Source of the DNA: Erythroxylum novogranatense
Taxonomy: Eukaryota > Streptophyta > Magnoliopsida > Malpighiales > Erythroxylaceae
Reading direction: 5' to 3'
Length of the DNA: 64,000 bases
NCBI GenBank assembly: GCA_029891385.1
Contig: CM057228.1
Span: 71,315,523-71,379,522, forward strand
Below are positions 47,227 to 59,683 of this stretch, in pieces. The notes under the pieces are model-generated. The model had not been told where the DNA came from. It searched no databases and saw only the letters and a list, made by a program, of their open reading frames with translations. Position numbers and translations under genes: made by a program. Numbering within the stretch: position 1 is the first letter of the stretch; every line of letters starts with the position of its first letter.

Positions 47227-47891
47227 GGTCTCGGAGCCCATTTTATTGAATATTAAAAACAGTACATAGAGAAGCAGAGCCTGAATCTTACTTCCTTAGA
47301 ATGAATGACATAGGTGGCTTACAATGATCTATTTTGATACCAACCCATGAGTCGGTTACAACAAAGAAAACAATTACTTGAGGCTAATGCGCAGATAAGG
47401 GAAGGATAATTGATCCAAACGCACTTGGCCTTTGATTCGTTGAGGCTAAGAGTCCGCCGTAAAGGAATGAGAAGTACAAGAGCCACTAGCCAATTTTGTC
47501 AAAGAGTCCGCGACTAAATTGAGTTCTTGGAAAGCGTGGGCAACCCTGCAATCCATTTGCTAAATCAAGTCGTTGATCTGCTGCAATTCTGTCTTGATTC
47601 CTCATGGCCATTTTGTTGAATCTTGTAAAAACTGGACCAATATCAATGAGTCTATCTCTACGTCAAAGCCATGCAAATGCCAATCCTTATAGCAAAGTAA
47701 TCCCCTCAACAGAGCCAAAGTTTCAGTGGTTAAATTCGTGGCAGTCCCGAAGTATTAAGCATGAGAAAAGAAAACCTCCCCTTGCGAGTTGCGCAACACT
47801 ACTCCTCCCCCTGAGTGCCCTGGGTTACCAATTGAAGATCCATCGACATTGATTTTAAAGAATCTGGGGGGTAGCTTTGTCCATGTGATGA
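47227..47891 (-). pseudogene. LINE ORF2 C-terminal RNase H domain and 3' end
   Basis: On the minus strand, directly beyond the solo LTR, the frame reads TWTKLPPRFFKINVDGSSIG and GGGVVLRNSQGEVFFSHA, then TETLALLRGLLCYKDWHLHG, FDVEIDSLILVQFLQDS and FQELNLVADSLTKLA. This is the plant LINE RNase H-like domain with its D, E, D and N-x-x-A-D signature. Stops after FFSHA and after STKWP show decay. The rest to 47227 would be 3' untranslated sequence; no clear A-tail is visible at the junction with the satellite. The domain is cut from its N-terminal neighbour by the LTR at 47892-50520. Confidence 0.85.
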
Positions 47892-50520
47892 TGACACGAC
47901 CCACCTTTTTGGGCCGTGTTGGCACTAGGGAATGGGTAGGCTTAATGCCACCAAAACCCGTAGTAAGCCCAACTTCTACTAAAAATTCGGCATGACCCAT
48001 TTATTTTTCTGATAATCCTTATCGTTTTTAATTGGTTGTAAGAAGTAAGGATCCAATCATGAAATTCTCACATACATCATTAACAACCAACATTGTTCGC
48101 AACAACACAACAAGACCATAAATGTTTTATGTATATATGATTATGACAAACCCATGGAGCAGCTATAAGTATCGCAAATTATATCATGTCAATACAAAAC
48201 CAAAATATTACTTGTCCGCTTATCCAAGCTAGTCTCAAAAGGCTTGATTTCTCTCTTGTCCTATCTCGCTAATCTCCTAAATAATGATAATGAGGTGTGA
48301 GTCTACCACGTGACTCGGTGAGATATAAACATACTACCATGCTTGTGAGGCTAAGTACACAAGGCTAGCTTCACAAGAATGGTCTATAGATTCTAACAAT
48401 AACATATATGGCATCAATGAATATACTGTAGTAAATCTCAAATGCGCAATAACATGAGTATCAACAAGTAAGCTCAATATGAATTGTTCAAAGAAAACAT
48501 GAATTTGGTTTTGAATTCTTTTCAGGTTCCGGTTCTTTTCGAGTTTAGGTTTCTTTCTCATTCTGGGTTCTTTCTCATTTCTGAATTCTTTCTCATTCTT
48601 TCTAAAATTCTTAGGAAGAGACAGAGGCATGCTAGTACGACATATCTCCCCTTTTCTGATTCTTGACAAGGTCGGCCTAACCTTGTCCCTAGAGGCCTGC
48701 CCTCTCTAGGTAGGACTCGGATCTAACCCATCACCGGCGGGTTATCTATGTGCACATAGTCTGATAATAAACCCTATCAACTGGGTATTCTGAGAACTCA
48801 TCAATCTTGGTTAACATGGAAAACATGCTTCATCAAAGAATCGCAATCAATAGGTTCAACAAAATAAGGGAACCAGAAGATGCAAAGAATCTGAAATCAT
48901 ATGGTCAACCTGGCATACAACATGTGAGACTCAACTACATGGAGTCATATGTCAAAGAAGTCATAAGGATTTAAGAACAATTGACAAGTCAAGAAGATAA
49001 TGAAAGAGGCTTACTACACAAGGATAGTAGTATGATTATACTCACCTCGACTATCTTAGAAATTCTGATTTCTTTCTACCTTTCTTGAACTTGTGAAGAA
49101 CTAGGTACAATGTCTAGTTCTATTCCTTGTCCACTTCCACAAGCTATTGGGTAACATGGATGAAAATACATATACCCTCATTAGTCATTCTCACACAAAA
49201 TCTCATTTCTTAACACATATCATAAAAATACTGCATAAGTCTCATTCATGACAGCATAACTCGTAACACGAAAGTCCAATGTTTTTCAAACTTTGCAGAA
49301 CTCTAGTTTATACATAAACTCACAATTCTTCTTTTATGACCATATTCTAATTCCGTCATTAAGGAGATCCAAATCTCCCATTTACAATCAGCCTGAACAT
49401 GCAGTCATGAGTTGGACCCTTTTCTACTCAAAACCTTATAGCTCATTCATCTCTCATCCAATTAAAGCGATTAAAAGCTTCATTTTCAATAGACTCATGT
49501 GGCTATCACATATCCAAAGACGACTTAAAAAATGACTTAAATTGATTTATTGCGATTTTTACAAGCCTGACTTGATTCTTTTCTCTTCTGTGTCACTAGG
49601 GTTAGTAACAACCTTCACTTATTCGGCCATATATAACAGAATACGCATCCAATTAATAAGCCCTTTCTACAAAACTTAGAGGACACATTTTGAAACATTT
49701 CGTAAGAAGAACTCGTCATCCAATTCTCACCCTAAGGTCTTCAAACAATCACTTACAGTTCTCGTTTTCATCTTGCTGGTATTCTGAACCAGTACCAATT
49801 CGGTGCCTATTACTCTTATTCTTCTAACCCTAAAATCGTGAAAAAAATCATAGCGACAGTAGATATCTGGATCTACAACTTCTATGTTTTAAGTTTCTCC
49901 AGATTCACACGTTAAATAGCTCAAAAAAAATGAACAAAGGGAGTTACGAATCTGTCTCCATGACAGCTCAACCTTCAAAACCCTAGGTTTTGGTTTAACC
50001 CCACAAATCACCAAATACACGAAATCTCTTCAAGAATAAGTGTCATTGGACATCAAAGAACACAAATCTATCATCCAATCATCAAACCTATACATCCCCT
50101 CAAATGGGTTTCACAAAAGAAGAAACTCAAGTTGAAATCCATAGATCTAAGCATTGGGATGAAGACTTACCTCTTTATGTTGATGAATTAGCTTGAATCA
50201 CCTTCCCTTTCATGAAATAAGACTTGAAAAAGCTTGAGAGGAGCTCTAATGGAGGTTAGGGTCGTGCATGAGGAGAGAGAAGAAGAAGACAAGGCACTAA
50301 TTTCCTTATATACTCCCCCATGTCCACTTATTTACAAAAACGTCACTCTTGTACTGGTTTTTTTTTTTTACATCGGTTCCGAATACCCTCCTGTGGCCAC
50401 CGAAAGATATCATACATCATTAATTTGATGTCACTAACATTATTGTTCACTGCTCTGATTTTAATGACATTAGTCTCAATATTAATTTATTTCGGTGTAA
50501 CGTTAATAGCGGGTGTTACA
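47892..50520 (-). repeat. 2629-bp solo LTR of a large-LTR family, inserted in the LINE
   Basis: On the minus strand it begins TGTAACACCCGC at 50520 and ends GGGTCGTGTCA at 47892. The perfect target duplication GATGA flanks it (47887-47891 and 50521-50525). No internal retroelement region is present. A TATATAAGG promoter-like motif lies at 50304-50312 (minus). The partner at 53859-63736 is homologous over its whole length. The TGTAACACCC start and large size suggest a Ty3/gypsy chromovirus LTR, but without an internal region the family is not proven. The LINE frame resumes across the insertion when one GATGA copy is discounted. Confidence 0.93.
50304..50312 (-). promoter_or_regulatory. TATA-like motif of the large solo LTR
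   Basis: TATATAAGG on the minus strand, about 210 bp after the LTR start. The other copy of the family has TATAAAAG at 54040-54047 at the corresponding place. Confidence 0.5.
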
Positions 50521-51391
50521 GATGACTTGTGAGCAATTGCGCCGTATTGTGAAGTGAAGACCCCCAACATGCTGGACCTTATGCTAAGATGCAGATAGCA
50601 GTTGAAAAGGACAAATGGAGGAAATTGTTATCAACAGGTTCAGCGTATAGAAAATGGCTTGGGAACCAGAAGGATAAGCATCCTCATAAATCTTGTTATT
50701 CCTAACTTTCCAGATCCCCCAACATACCACCAGTGGAATCAACACGAATATTTTATGCAGGTCCTGCCCCATTTGCTTATCCTCGAGGATGTTCGCAAAC
50801 AAGTAGGCGAGATCTAGTTGTCTTAGAAATCGAACGTTGAGCAGATGCTCAAAACAAATCCACACCTCCTAAGCTAGAGGATAAGGAAGAAAACAGTGTT
50901 CCATGGTGTCTACTGCATTACATGCGTAGCATTTGGAGGGCAGGCATAATCCAAAAGAATTCAAAATTTCAGGGAAAGGGAGGAGAAAGTTCATCAAGCG
51001 ACACAGGAAAAATGTGATATGCAAACGCAAAGGAATCGCTGACCCCCAGATAATCTTAAGCTGAGGAAACTCCTGATTTGGTGCTCGCAATTCTACATAA
51101 GCGGATGCTTGAGTGAAACCTCCTGTATTCGTAGGCTCCCAGATTAGTTCATCCAGCTCCTTAGTTAACTAGAACTAAAACTGTGTGACAAAATTAAGCG
51201 CTTCCGGTGAAAGGAATTTCAACAGCGTTGTATAGTCCCACTCGTCATCAACACACAAATCTCGAACGTTGAGATACCGAAGATCCTCCACATCTCCCAA
51301 ATCAAATAAATCCACTAGAGATCCCTGAGCGCTCCAGTTGTTATAGAGCAATGAACAAGACCCATCATGAATTATAACTCGTGTCTTGGCC
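50521..51391 (-). pseudogene. LINE ORF2 segment with zinc-binding RT-associated domain
   Basis: From 51391 the minus strand reads TRVIIHDGSCSLLYNNWSAQ, GDVEDLRYLNVRDLCVDDEW and TTLLKFLSPEALNFVT, the linker after RT in plant L1-type LINEs. Then comes the zf-RVT domain KIIWGSAIPLRLHITFFLCR, LLPFPEILNSFGLCLPSKCY with ACNAVDTMEHCF, followed by HKIFVLIPLVVCWGIWKVRN. The RT itself is absent, so this is a strongly 5'-truncated copy. Frameshifts and stops are present between the pieces. The reading continues in the RNase H piece at 47891-47227. Confidence 0.85.
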
Positions 51392-53858
51392 TTTACTAAA
51401 TAGTTGTAATTAAATTCATTAAATATTTTTTAAGAATATGTAATTAAAAATGGGGAAAAATATTTCAGACGCATTAGTAATACCATAAGTAGTTATTACA
51501 TGTTAAAAATCAATAATTACTTAATTAATAAGATTTCAATAAATCAATTATTTAATTATATATTGATTATTAAGAATTATATTCTAATTAATTTTACTTA
51601 GTTAAGGATTTATAAACAGATATTTTCACGGGCATGACATTTAAGTCACGTCAATGACGCCTTTATAATAGTAAAAGTTAATTTTATTTTAATTAAATAA
51701 TCAATTAATTATTTTATTTATCAATAATATACTTAAGTCATGCCTGTGTCTTTTATAATAATTAAATTTCTTTTATTTAAGTAATTAGTCAATTAATTAT
51801 TTTATTAATTAATAATATATTATAATTTTCAATTAATTATATACATTACATTTGATAAAAATGAAAATATGAGCACTAATTCTATTTAATTAATTAAAGA
51901 ATAAATTAATTATATTTTCATAAACTAGTACTGAATTAATTAGTTATTTAATAACAAATGTTATAAAATTATATAAATTAATTGCCAATAAAAGAAAATA
52001 TAATGCACAAGATGGTAGTCACACTGTGAATATTAAGTCACAGTGTATTTGCTACTATATATACACATCAATTAATTAATAATATATTAATCAATATTAA
52101 TTGTAAGTGAATAAGATTAACAACTAATGATTAATAATTAATTTATAAATAAAGAATAATTTAACAAATCGTTTAATTTATTATATTCTAATCACCGTTA
52201 TTAATCAATTGTGACATTTCATAAATCAATCAATTAATTATATTTTAACTAACTGATAATATTTTAATTACATTATATTATTATTTTATTTGCTGAATAG
52301 TTATAATTAAATTCATTAAAGATATTTTAAGAACATGTAATTAAAAATGGGAAAAATTATTTCGAATACATCAATAATAACACAATTAATAATTACGTGT
52401 TACTAGTCAATAATTAATTAATTAATAAGATGTCAATAAATTTATTGTTTAATTATATATTGATTATTATGAATTATATTTTAATTCATTTTATTTAATC
52501 AAGGAATTAAAAATGGATCTTTTCGTAGACATGACTCTTATAATAGTAAAAGTTTATTTTATTTTAATTGAATAATTAATTAATTATTTTGTTATTAATC
52601 AATAATATACTTAAGTGATGCTTGTGACCCCATAAAAATAAATTTTCATTTTATTTTAAGTAATTATTAAATTTATTTATTTTGTTATTAATTAATAATA
52701 TATTATAATTAGACAATTAAGTTTATATATATTATACTTGATAAAATGAAAATATGTTCACTAATTCTATTTAATTAATTAAAAATACATTAATTATATT
52801 TTAATAAATCTATTCTTAATTAATTAATTATTTAAAAATGTCATAAAATTATATTGGTGTTAAAAGCCTTTAAAAGAAAATAATATACACACCATGGATA
52901 AGTCACACGTGACTACTTACCTATATATATAGATCAATTAATTAATAATATATTAATCATTATTTGTTATAACTAAATAAGATTAATAGTTAACGATTAA
53001 TAATTAATTTATAAATAAAGTATAATTTAATAAATCATTTAATTTATTATATTCTAATAACAATTATTAATCAAGTATCACATTTTCATAAATCAATTAA
53101 TTAATTATATTTTAACTGACTCATAATATTTTAATTACATAAAATTATATTTTAATTTACTAAATAGTTGTAATTAAATTCATTAAAGATTTTTAAGAAT
53201 ATGTAATTAAAAATGGGAAAAATATTTTAGACGCATTAGTAATACCATAAGTAGTAATTACATGTTAATAATCAATCATTAATTAATTAATAAGATTTCA
53301 ATAACTAAATTATTTAATTATATATTGATTTTAAGAATTATATTTTAATTAATTTTACTTAATTAAGTATTTAAAATAAATCTTTTCACATGCGTGACAC
53401 TTAAGTCATGTTAGTGTCTCCTATAATAGTAAAAGTCAAAATTTTAATTAAATAGTCAATTAATTATTTTTATTAATCAATAATATACTTAAGTCATGCT
53501 TGTGACTTTTATAATAATTATATTTTATTTTATTTTAAGTAATTAGTCAATTAATTATTTTTATTAGTTAATAACATATTGTAATTTGTTAATTAATTAT
53601 ATATTATATTAGATAAAAAATGAAAATATGAGCACTAATTCTATTTAATTGATTAAGAATAAATTAATTATATTTTCATAAATCAATACTTAATTAGTTT
53701 TTATTTAATTACTAAAATTATAAAATTATAAAGGCGTTAATTACCAATAAAAGAAAATAATATACATGACACGGTAGTCACGCCTGTGAATATTAAGTTA
53801 CAGGCATGACTACTTACCTATTTATGTATATATTTATATTAATTAATTAATAATATAT
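51392..53858. repeat. AT-rich satellite, middle array
   Basis: Resumes directly after the LINE with TTTACTAAATAGTTGTAATT. The landmark occurs as ATCACCGTTATTAATCAA at 52191 and ATAACAATTATTAATCAAG at 53057, an interval of 866 bp. A good example of the conserved hairpin is 53774-53813 (GTAGTCACGCCTGTGA paired with TTACAGGCATGACTAC). Its end at 53854-53858 (TATAT) is the target duplication of the next solo LTR. Confidence 0.92.
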
Positions 53859-54411
53859 TGTAACACCCAGCATCTGATTTACCCGTTACACCGGAAAAAA
53901 ATGGTGTGAATTATAATTTTTGATCACATCAAATTAATGATGTTTGACACCTTTTTCGGTGATTACAGGAAATTGTACAAGCATATTTTAAAGAACCAGT
54001 ACAAGAGGGGTATTTTTGCAAATAATGAACAAAGAGGCTTATAAAAGAAACTAACTACAAATAAGACAAAAACTTGTCTTCCTCCTCCTCCCTCACTTAC
54101 GAGAATTCACCATGGAAGCTTTCTTTGAAGTTTGTCAAGCTTTGTAACAAAAATGTAAAGGAGAATCAAGTCATTCAGTCAATACAAAACGGTAAGCCTC
54201 GATCTAGACACTTGATTCTACTGATTGGAATTTGGTTTCTCCCTTTTTTTTTTCCTGGCTATGAAACCCATTGGATGAAATTTATGGGTTTGATGATTTT
54301 GATGATGGATTCTTATTCTTTGATGTCTAATGATAAATTAATATGAGGATATTTTCATTTTTATGGTGATTTGGGGCTAAATCAAAACCTAGGATTTTGG
54401 AGCGCAAGCTG

Positions 54412-55317
54412 TGATACGGCAACAACCTAGAATCAATGTCTAGATCACCTCCGTTTCAATGATTGTTCCCAAACCTAAATTCAATCAATCTAACAAGACC
54501 CTTCACCCCCAAAACAGCAAGGAATTGGTAACAAAGAGTATAAGATTGTAGGAATTGAATTAACGCCACAAGTTAGAACTTACTTGATAAGTTGAATCAA
54601 TCCTTAAGGTAAAACAAGCAAGAATCTCAATTCTCTCTTGAAGAATGCTTTCTAATTTTATTGATCTCTCTAAAAATCGTGTTCACGGCTAAAGCAAGGG
54701 TTTAAATACCCTTTTCAATATAAACCCTAACAAAGATAACCTAAAAATCCTAAAGAAAGCCCAAAATATCAAAAAGGCCTTCTTGAAACAAATCTGCCCA
54801 AGAATAAATCCCACATGGATTTGGGCTTCAAAACTAATTAAAATTGACTAGTCCTTGTCCAAATAGGATAAGAAAACCACAAAATAGAAGACTAACTTAA
54901 GAGGGGTGAATTGGGCTTTTAAACTAGGCCCACAAGCTTGGTTCCTTAAAATAAAACAAGCACATGACTTTTTTAATAAAGCACATGCACACTTAATGCA
55001 AACTAGCCCATGAAAAAGCCTAAAAGAAGTCCACATTCCCTTTATAAGATAAAATAAGCCCAAGCCCATTGATTAGACTTGTGCTTGTGAAAATTAGCTA
55101 AGTGTTAGCCCTCTTGATTTGATGCCTCCAATGTGCACACACACTTAGGTGTCTTCCTAAGCTCTTCCCCAAGCTTGATCAACAAAACTTCTTGAAGTTC
55201 TTGTGAAACAAAAGCTTGTACATAAATCTGAAATTGTGCTTTAAGCTTGTTGGGCGTGACCTTGTAATTGGACCCATTGGCATCCTCAAATCTCCATTGC
55301 CTTGGTGAGTTGTATCA
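54412..55317 (-). repeat. 3' LTR, family A element
   Basis: 906 bp; on the minus strand it starts TGATACAACTCACC and ends TTGCCGTATCA. It carries the LTR-encoded coding tail. Compared with the 5' LTR it shows isolated substitutions, for example in the segment near 54655-54685. Confidence 0.93.
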
Positions 55318-55330
55318 TTCCCTCCTCCTC
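55318..55330 (-). other. Polypurine tract, family A element
   Basis: GAGGAGGAGGGAA on the minus strand, immediately before the 3' LTR. Confidence 0.9.
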
Positions 55331-56515
55331 AAAAGGATTAGTCCTCGAATCAAGACCTACATTATCAAAGGAGATAAATCGAAACATTAAAAGTAGCACT
55401 AACACTATACTCTCTGGCAAATCCACCTATAGGCATTGCCATTGATGCGTTCAAGCACTTGAAAAGGACCATCCCCTCTAGGATCAAGCTTGGACTTCCT
55501 TTGTTTAGGAAATCTCTCCTTCCTGAAGTGCACCCAAACCCAATCTCCAGGTTCAAACTTCATCTCCCTACGCCCTTGATTGGCTCTTTGAGCATACTTC
55601 TTGTTCTTTTCCTCAATGTGCTGCCTAGCTTTCTCATGTATTGTCTTAACCAATTCGGCCCTTTGCTGCCCATCTACATTAACAATCTCATTCAAGGGTA
55701 AAGGCAACAAATCCAATGGAGTTAATGGGTTAAAACCATACACAATCTCAAATGGAGATCTCAAATGGAGAATAACCTGTAGAAGAATGAATGCTTCTAT
55801 TATATGCAAACTCAATCAAAGGCAAACAATCTTCCCAAGCTTTCAAATTTTTACCCACACAGCACGCAATAAAGATCCTAAGGTTCTATTAACCACTTCA
55901 GTTTGTCCATCTGTTTGGGGATGACAAGTTGTAGAAAACAAAAGCTTTGTTCCCAATTTATTCCATAGAACACGCCAGAAGTGACTTCAAAACTTAGAAT
56001 CCCTATCTGAAACAATGGTTCTAGGAATGCCATGCAACCTAACAACATCCTAAAAACAAATCAGCAACATGTGTAGCATCATCATTTATGACATGCAATA
56101 AAATGAGCCATTTTACTAAATCGATCAACTACAACAAAGATGCTATCACGTCCTTTTCTAGTCCTAGGCAATCCTAACACAAAATCCATAGATATATCAA
56201 TCCAAGGACTAATAGGGACAGGTAGAGGCGTGTACAACCCATGTGGTTGCACCTTGGATTTGGCGTGCCTACATGCTACACAACTAGAGCAAACTCTTTC
56301 AACATCCTTTTTCATGTTAGGCCAATAAAAATGCTCTGTAATATGTCAAGTGTTTTAGCAATACCAAAATGTCCCATTAAACCTCCATCATGAGACTCCC
56401 TAGCAAGCATCTCACGCATAGAACAAGTAGGAATACATAGTTTATTATCTCTAAACAAATATCCATCATTCCTATAAAACTTTTGAAAAGCAACTTGTTC
56501 ACATGCATCATACAC
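55331..56515 (-). pseudogene. Integrase of the family A element, frameshifted
   Basis: Minus-strand pieces in order are: [20 protein letters not shown] and [18 protein letters not shown] (HHCC finger), then [20 protein letters not shown] with the first Asp and [16 protein letters not shown], ending in a stop near 56082. The core continues out of frame with [14 protein letters not shown] carrying the Glu (about 55900), then [31 protein letters not shown] and [21 protein letters not shown] small deletion turns FNVSDLSPFD into FNVSIYLL and stops. The region of the second Asp is corrupted near 56000-56060. Confidence 0.88.
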
Positions 56516-56591
56516 ATTAGCAAAGTCGAATCTGATTTGTACAAATCTTTTATATACTCAAACCCAATCAACTTAGAACTAAGAGAAGAGA

Positions 56592-57000
56592 TTAGAGCAT
56601 ACCTCCTAGACAATGCATCACGATCACATTTTCTTTACCTTGCTTGTATTTCACAACATATGGGAATGTCTCTATGAACTCTAACCACTTAGCATGTCTT
56701 TTATTTAACTTACCTTGGCCCTTAAGATGCTTCAAACTCTCATGATCGGTGTGAATCACGAATTCCTTTGGCCATAGATAATGTTGCCAAGTTTGTAGAG
56801 CTCTTACCAATGCATATAGCTCCTTGTCATAAGTGGAATACTTCATTTGAGCACCATTCAACTTCTCACTAAAATAGGCAATGGGACGCCTTCCTGCAAT
56901 AAAACAACACCAATACCTATCCCAGAGGCATCACATTCAATCTCAAAGTAGAAGAAAATCAGTAAACTCAAAATAGGTGCGAACAAAGTTTTTCTTTCAG
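56592..57000 (-). pseudogene. RNase H of the family A element
   Basis: Reads [20 protein letters not shown] with the Glu, [20 protein letters not shown] with an Asp, and [10 protein letters not shown], after which a frameshift destroys the VADALSRR end (a separate frame resumes as [12 protein letters not shown]). The upstream part with the first catalytic Asp is disrupted (about 56880-57000). Confidence 0.85.
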
Positions 57001-57114
57001 TGTTAAAAGCAATTTCTGCCTCCCCACTTAAATCCTACCTCCTTTTAACAATCTCACCAATGGAGCTGCAATGGAACTAAAATCTTCACAAACCTCCTAT
57101 AGAAACTAGCAAGT

Positions 57115-57675
57115 TCATGAAAAGATCTCACTGAGTGACACTTGTAGGTCTCGACCACTCCTAATTGCCTTGACCTTTTCTTGGTCCACCTCAATTCCAT
57201 TAGAAGAAACAACATAACCAAGAAATATGACACGATCCATGCAAAATGTACACTTCTTTAACTTAGCATACAACTTTTCTGCCCTAAGTGCATCTAACAC
57301 AAGCCTAAGATGCTCAATATGCTCATTAATGCTTTTGCTATAGATCAATATGTCATCAAAATATACCACAACAAACTTACCAATAAATGACCTCAAAACA
57401 TGATTCATCAAACGCATAAATGTACTAGGAGCATTAGTTAAGCCAAAAGGCATCACAAGCCACTCATATAAACCATGTTTTGTTTTAGAAGCAGTTTTCC
57501 ATTCATCACCAATTTTCATTCTAATCTTATGGTAACCACTCATAAGATCAATTTTAGTAAACACACATGCACCATGCAATTCATCAATCATATCATCCAA
57601 TCTAGGTATAGGATGGTGATACTTTACCGTTATCTTGTTAACAACTCTGCAATCCACACACATGCCCAACTCCAT
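57115..57675 (-). pseudogene. Reverse transcriptase of the family A element
   Basis: The open frame carries [80 protein letters not shown] and the catalytic [13 protein letters not shown]. It ends in [14 protein letters not shown] followed by a frameshift in the thumb. The RT fingers upstream (57676-57803) are broken by small indels. Confidence 0.92.
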
Positions 57676-57802
57676 CCTTCTTTGGAACCAATATCACTGG
57701 CACGACACAAGGACTAAGACTCTCCTGATGTGTCCTTTTGTAGCAATTCTTCCACTTGCTTTTGGGTTCCTTAGTTTCTTGAGATTAGCCCTATAAAGCG
57801 GT

Positions 57803-58390
57803 CTATTTGGAATCTGCGCCCAGTATGAAGTCAATCTGATGTTCTATTCCTCTAATAGGCGGCAATTCCTTAGGCAACTCCTCAGGGAAAACATCTCCAT
57901 ACTCCTGCAAAAAAGAAACAACACTACTAGGCAAACAAGGGTCAAGGTCAGATTCCATACTCCTTTTTAATTGCATTTGGTCCTCATATACCTCTTTTGG
58001 GGCCAGTGGAGCAAGAACAAATTTATGATCCCCCATAGTAAATGAATACCTATTCTTAAAACCATCATGTAACACTCTTCTATCATATTGCCATGGTCGA
58101 CCGAGCAATAAATGACAAGCATGCATAGGCACGACATCACAAAGTACTTGGTCAGAATACTTTCCAATGGAGAAAGATACAAGGACTTGTTTATTTACCT
58201 TGATTTCCCCCATGTCATTTAGCCATTGTAGTCTATACGGCCTAGGGTGTTTTAAGCACTCCAACCCGAGTTTTTCTACCATCAATGTACTAGCCACATT
58301 AGTGCAGCTTCCCCCATCAATGATCAGGCTACAAATCTTCTCATTCACTAGGCATCCGGAATGAAAATATTTTCCTTTGCTCAATTCCAT
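57803..58390 (-). pseudogene. Protease and RT N-terminus of the family A element
   Basis: Reads FHSGCLVNEKICSLIIDGGS, CTNVASTLMVEKLGL, SFSIGKYSDQVLCDVVPMHA and HLLLGRPWQYDRRVLHDGF, then the RT start [20 protein letters not shown] and [13 protein letters not shown] before a stop. The active site reads IIDGGSCTNV, a D-G-G-S form typical of this gypsy group in place of D-S-G. This is the longest undamaged part of its polyprotein. Confidence 0.88.
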
Positions 58391-59683
58391 CTTCCTTCAC
58401 TTGAGCATTCAAACTCGCCTAGTAACAAGTAATTCACCCCTAGGTGCATCCTCAACTTCCACATCGAACAATCTTCCAACTCGGGCATGGAAGTCAAATC
58501 ATCTTCTTCCTCCTCGATACAACTTCTCCTCCTCTCACAAACATTGTTTTCTTGTTTGGGCATTGAGAAGCAATATGACCAACACCAAGACATTTAAAGC
58601 ATTTAATAGTCCTATGCTTTTCAAATTGGAACTAGAAGAACTTGGAATTTTAAAAGTACCTTTTGGATCTGCCTTGTTCTTCTCTTCCTTTAGCTTGTCT
58701 TTGTCCTTCTCATTTTCTTGGACCATTTCGAGTTCCAATTTGTAGTAGAGCTTGGGTAAGAAGCCTTGTTGGAGCTTTTGTGCTTGAGTTGCCTCTCCAC
58801 CTTCATGGCCATATTCACCATCTCCTCTAACTCCACATAATGGTGCAATTCAATAACATTGGCAATGTCTTTGTTCAAACAAGCCAAGAAACGTGCCATG
58901 GTGGCTTCTCTTTCTTCTTCTACATTAGCCCTAATCATGGCTATCTCCATCTCCTTATGGTACTCTTCTACACTTTTGGTGCCTTGTCTCAAGGTTTGGA
59001 GCCTTTGATGGAGCTCCCTATAAGTAACTCAGCACAAACCTGTTCTTCATGACCCTCTTCATTTCAGCCCAAGTATCAATAGGATCCTCTTCATTCCTTC
59101 TTTTGTTCAAAACAAGTTGATCCCACCAAATAAGTGCATAATCATGAAATTCCACGGCAAGAAGCTTCACCTTCTCCTCCTCGAATAGTTATGGCATTCA
59201 AAATCATCTCCACCTTTCTTTCCCATTCTAAGTAAGCTTCGGATCATTCTTACCTTGGAAAGATGGTATTTTCATCTTGATCTCGCCTAAGTTTCTACCC
59301 ACACGCCGACCTGCTTTCTCCCTTGCATTGTCTCGGCCTCTATAACCTCTTCCTCTTCCTCTATCATTCCGTCCCCTCTTCCACCAAATCGCCCTATGCC
59401 AATCTTCTTCATCTTCCTATCATCATATTCATCTTCATACTCATAGCGCATGAGTTGGCTCCCTAGCATTTTGCCTCCTTGTTGCACCATTAGATGAAGT
59501 CTCTCGTTGTAAATTCCTAATGGCTTGATCTTGTCTATCAAATTTATCACTGACATCCCTGAACATGTTCTCAATCCTTTGGAATTGATGTTGCATAGTC
59601 TTCAAAGTAAAGAATGTGTGTTGATCAGCCTCACTATTCTTTTCATCCTTGTCACTACCTTTACTATCCTTTGAATTGGTCAT
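58391..59683 (-). pseudogene. Gag of the family A element, multiply frameshifted
   Basis: Start MTNSKDSKGSDKDEKNSEAD at 59683, then QHQFQRIENMFRDVSDKFD and NGATRRQNAREPT. A shift near 59450 leads to RYEYEDEYDD and further pieces. The capsid part appears as MRQGTKSVEEYHKEMEIAMI, EREATMARFLACLNKDI and ELHHYVELEEMVNMAMKVER (58992-58690). The zinc knuckle region near 58600-58550 and the acidic EEEEDDLTSMPELEDCS piece lie in different frames. At least four frameshifts separate the parts. Confidence 0.85.

Noticed and set aside
48334..48669. Open frame of 111 codons on the minus strand in the large solo LTR
   Set aside because: It is composed of RNE/KKP-type repeats from TTCTTTCTCATTC runs. The homologous LTR does not preserve it, and no family is recognised.
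40215..53858. Organellar or viral origin for the AT-rich repeats
   Set aside because: The tandem monomer structure and nested nuclear retrotransposons indicate a nuclear satellite. No organellar gene is present.
40215..53858. Claim that this is the functional centromere
   Set aside because: CRM-like elements and a long satellite are suggestive, but centromere identity is set by CENH3 and cannot be read from sequence.
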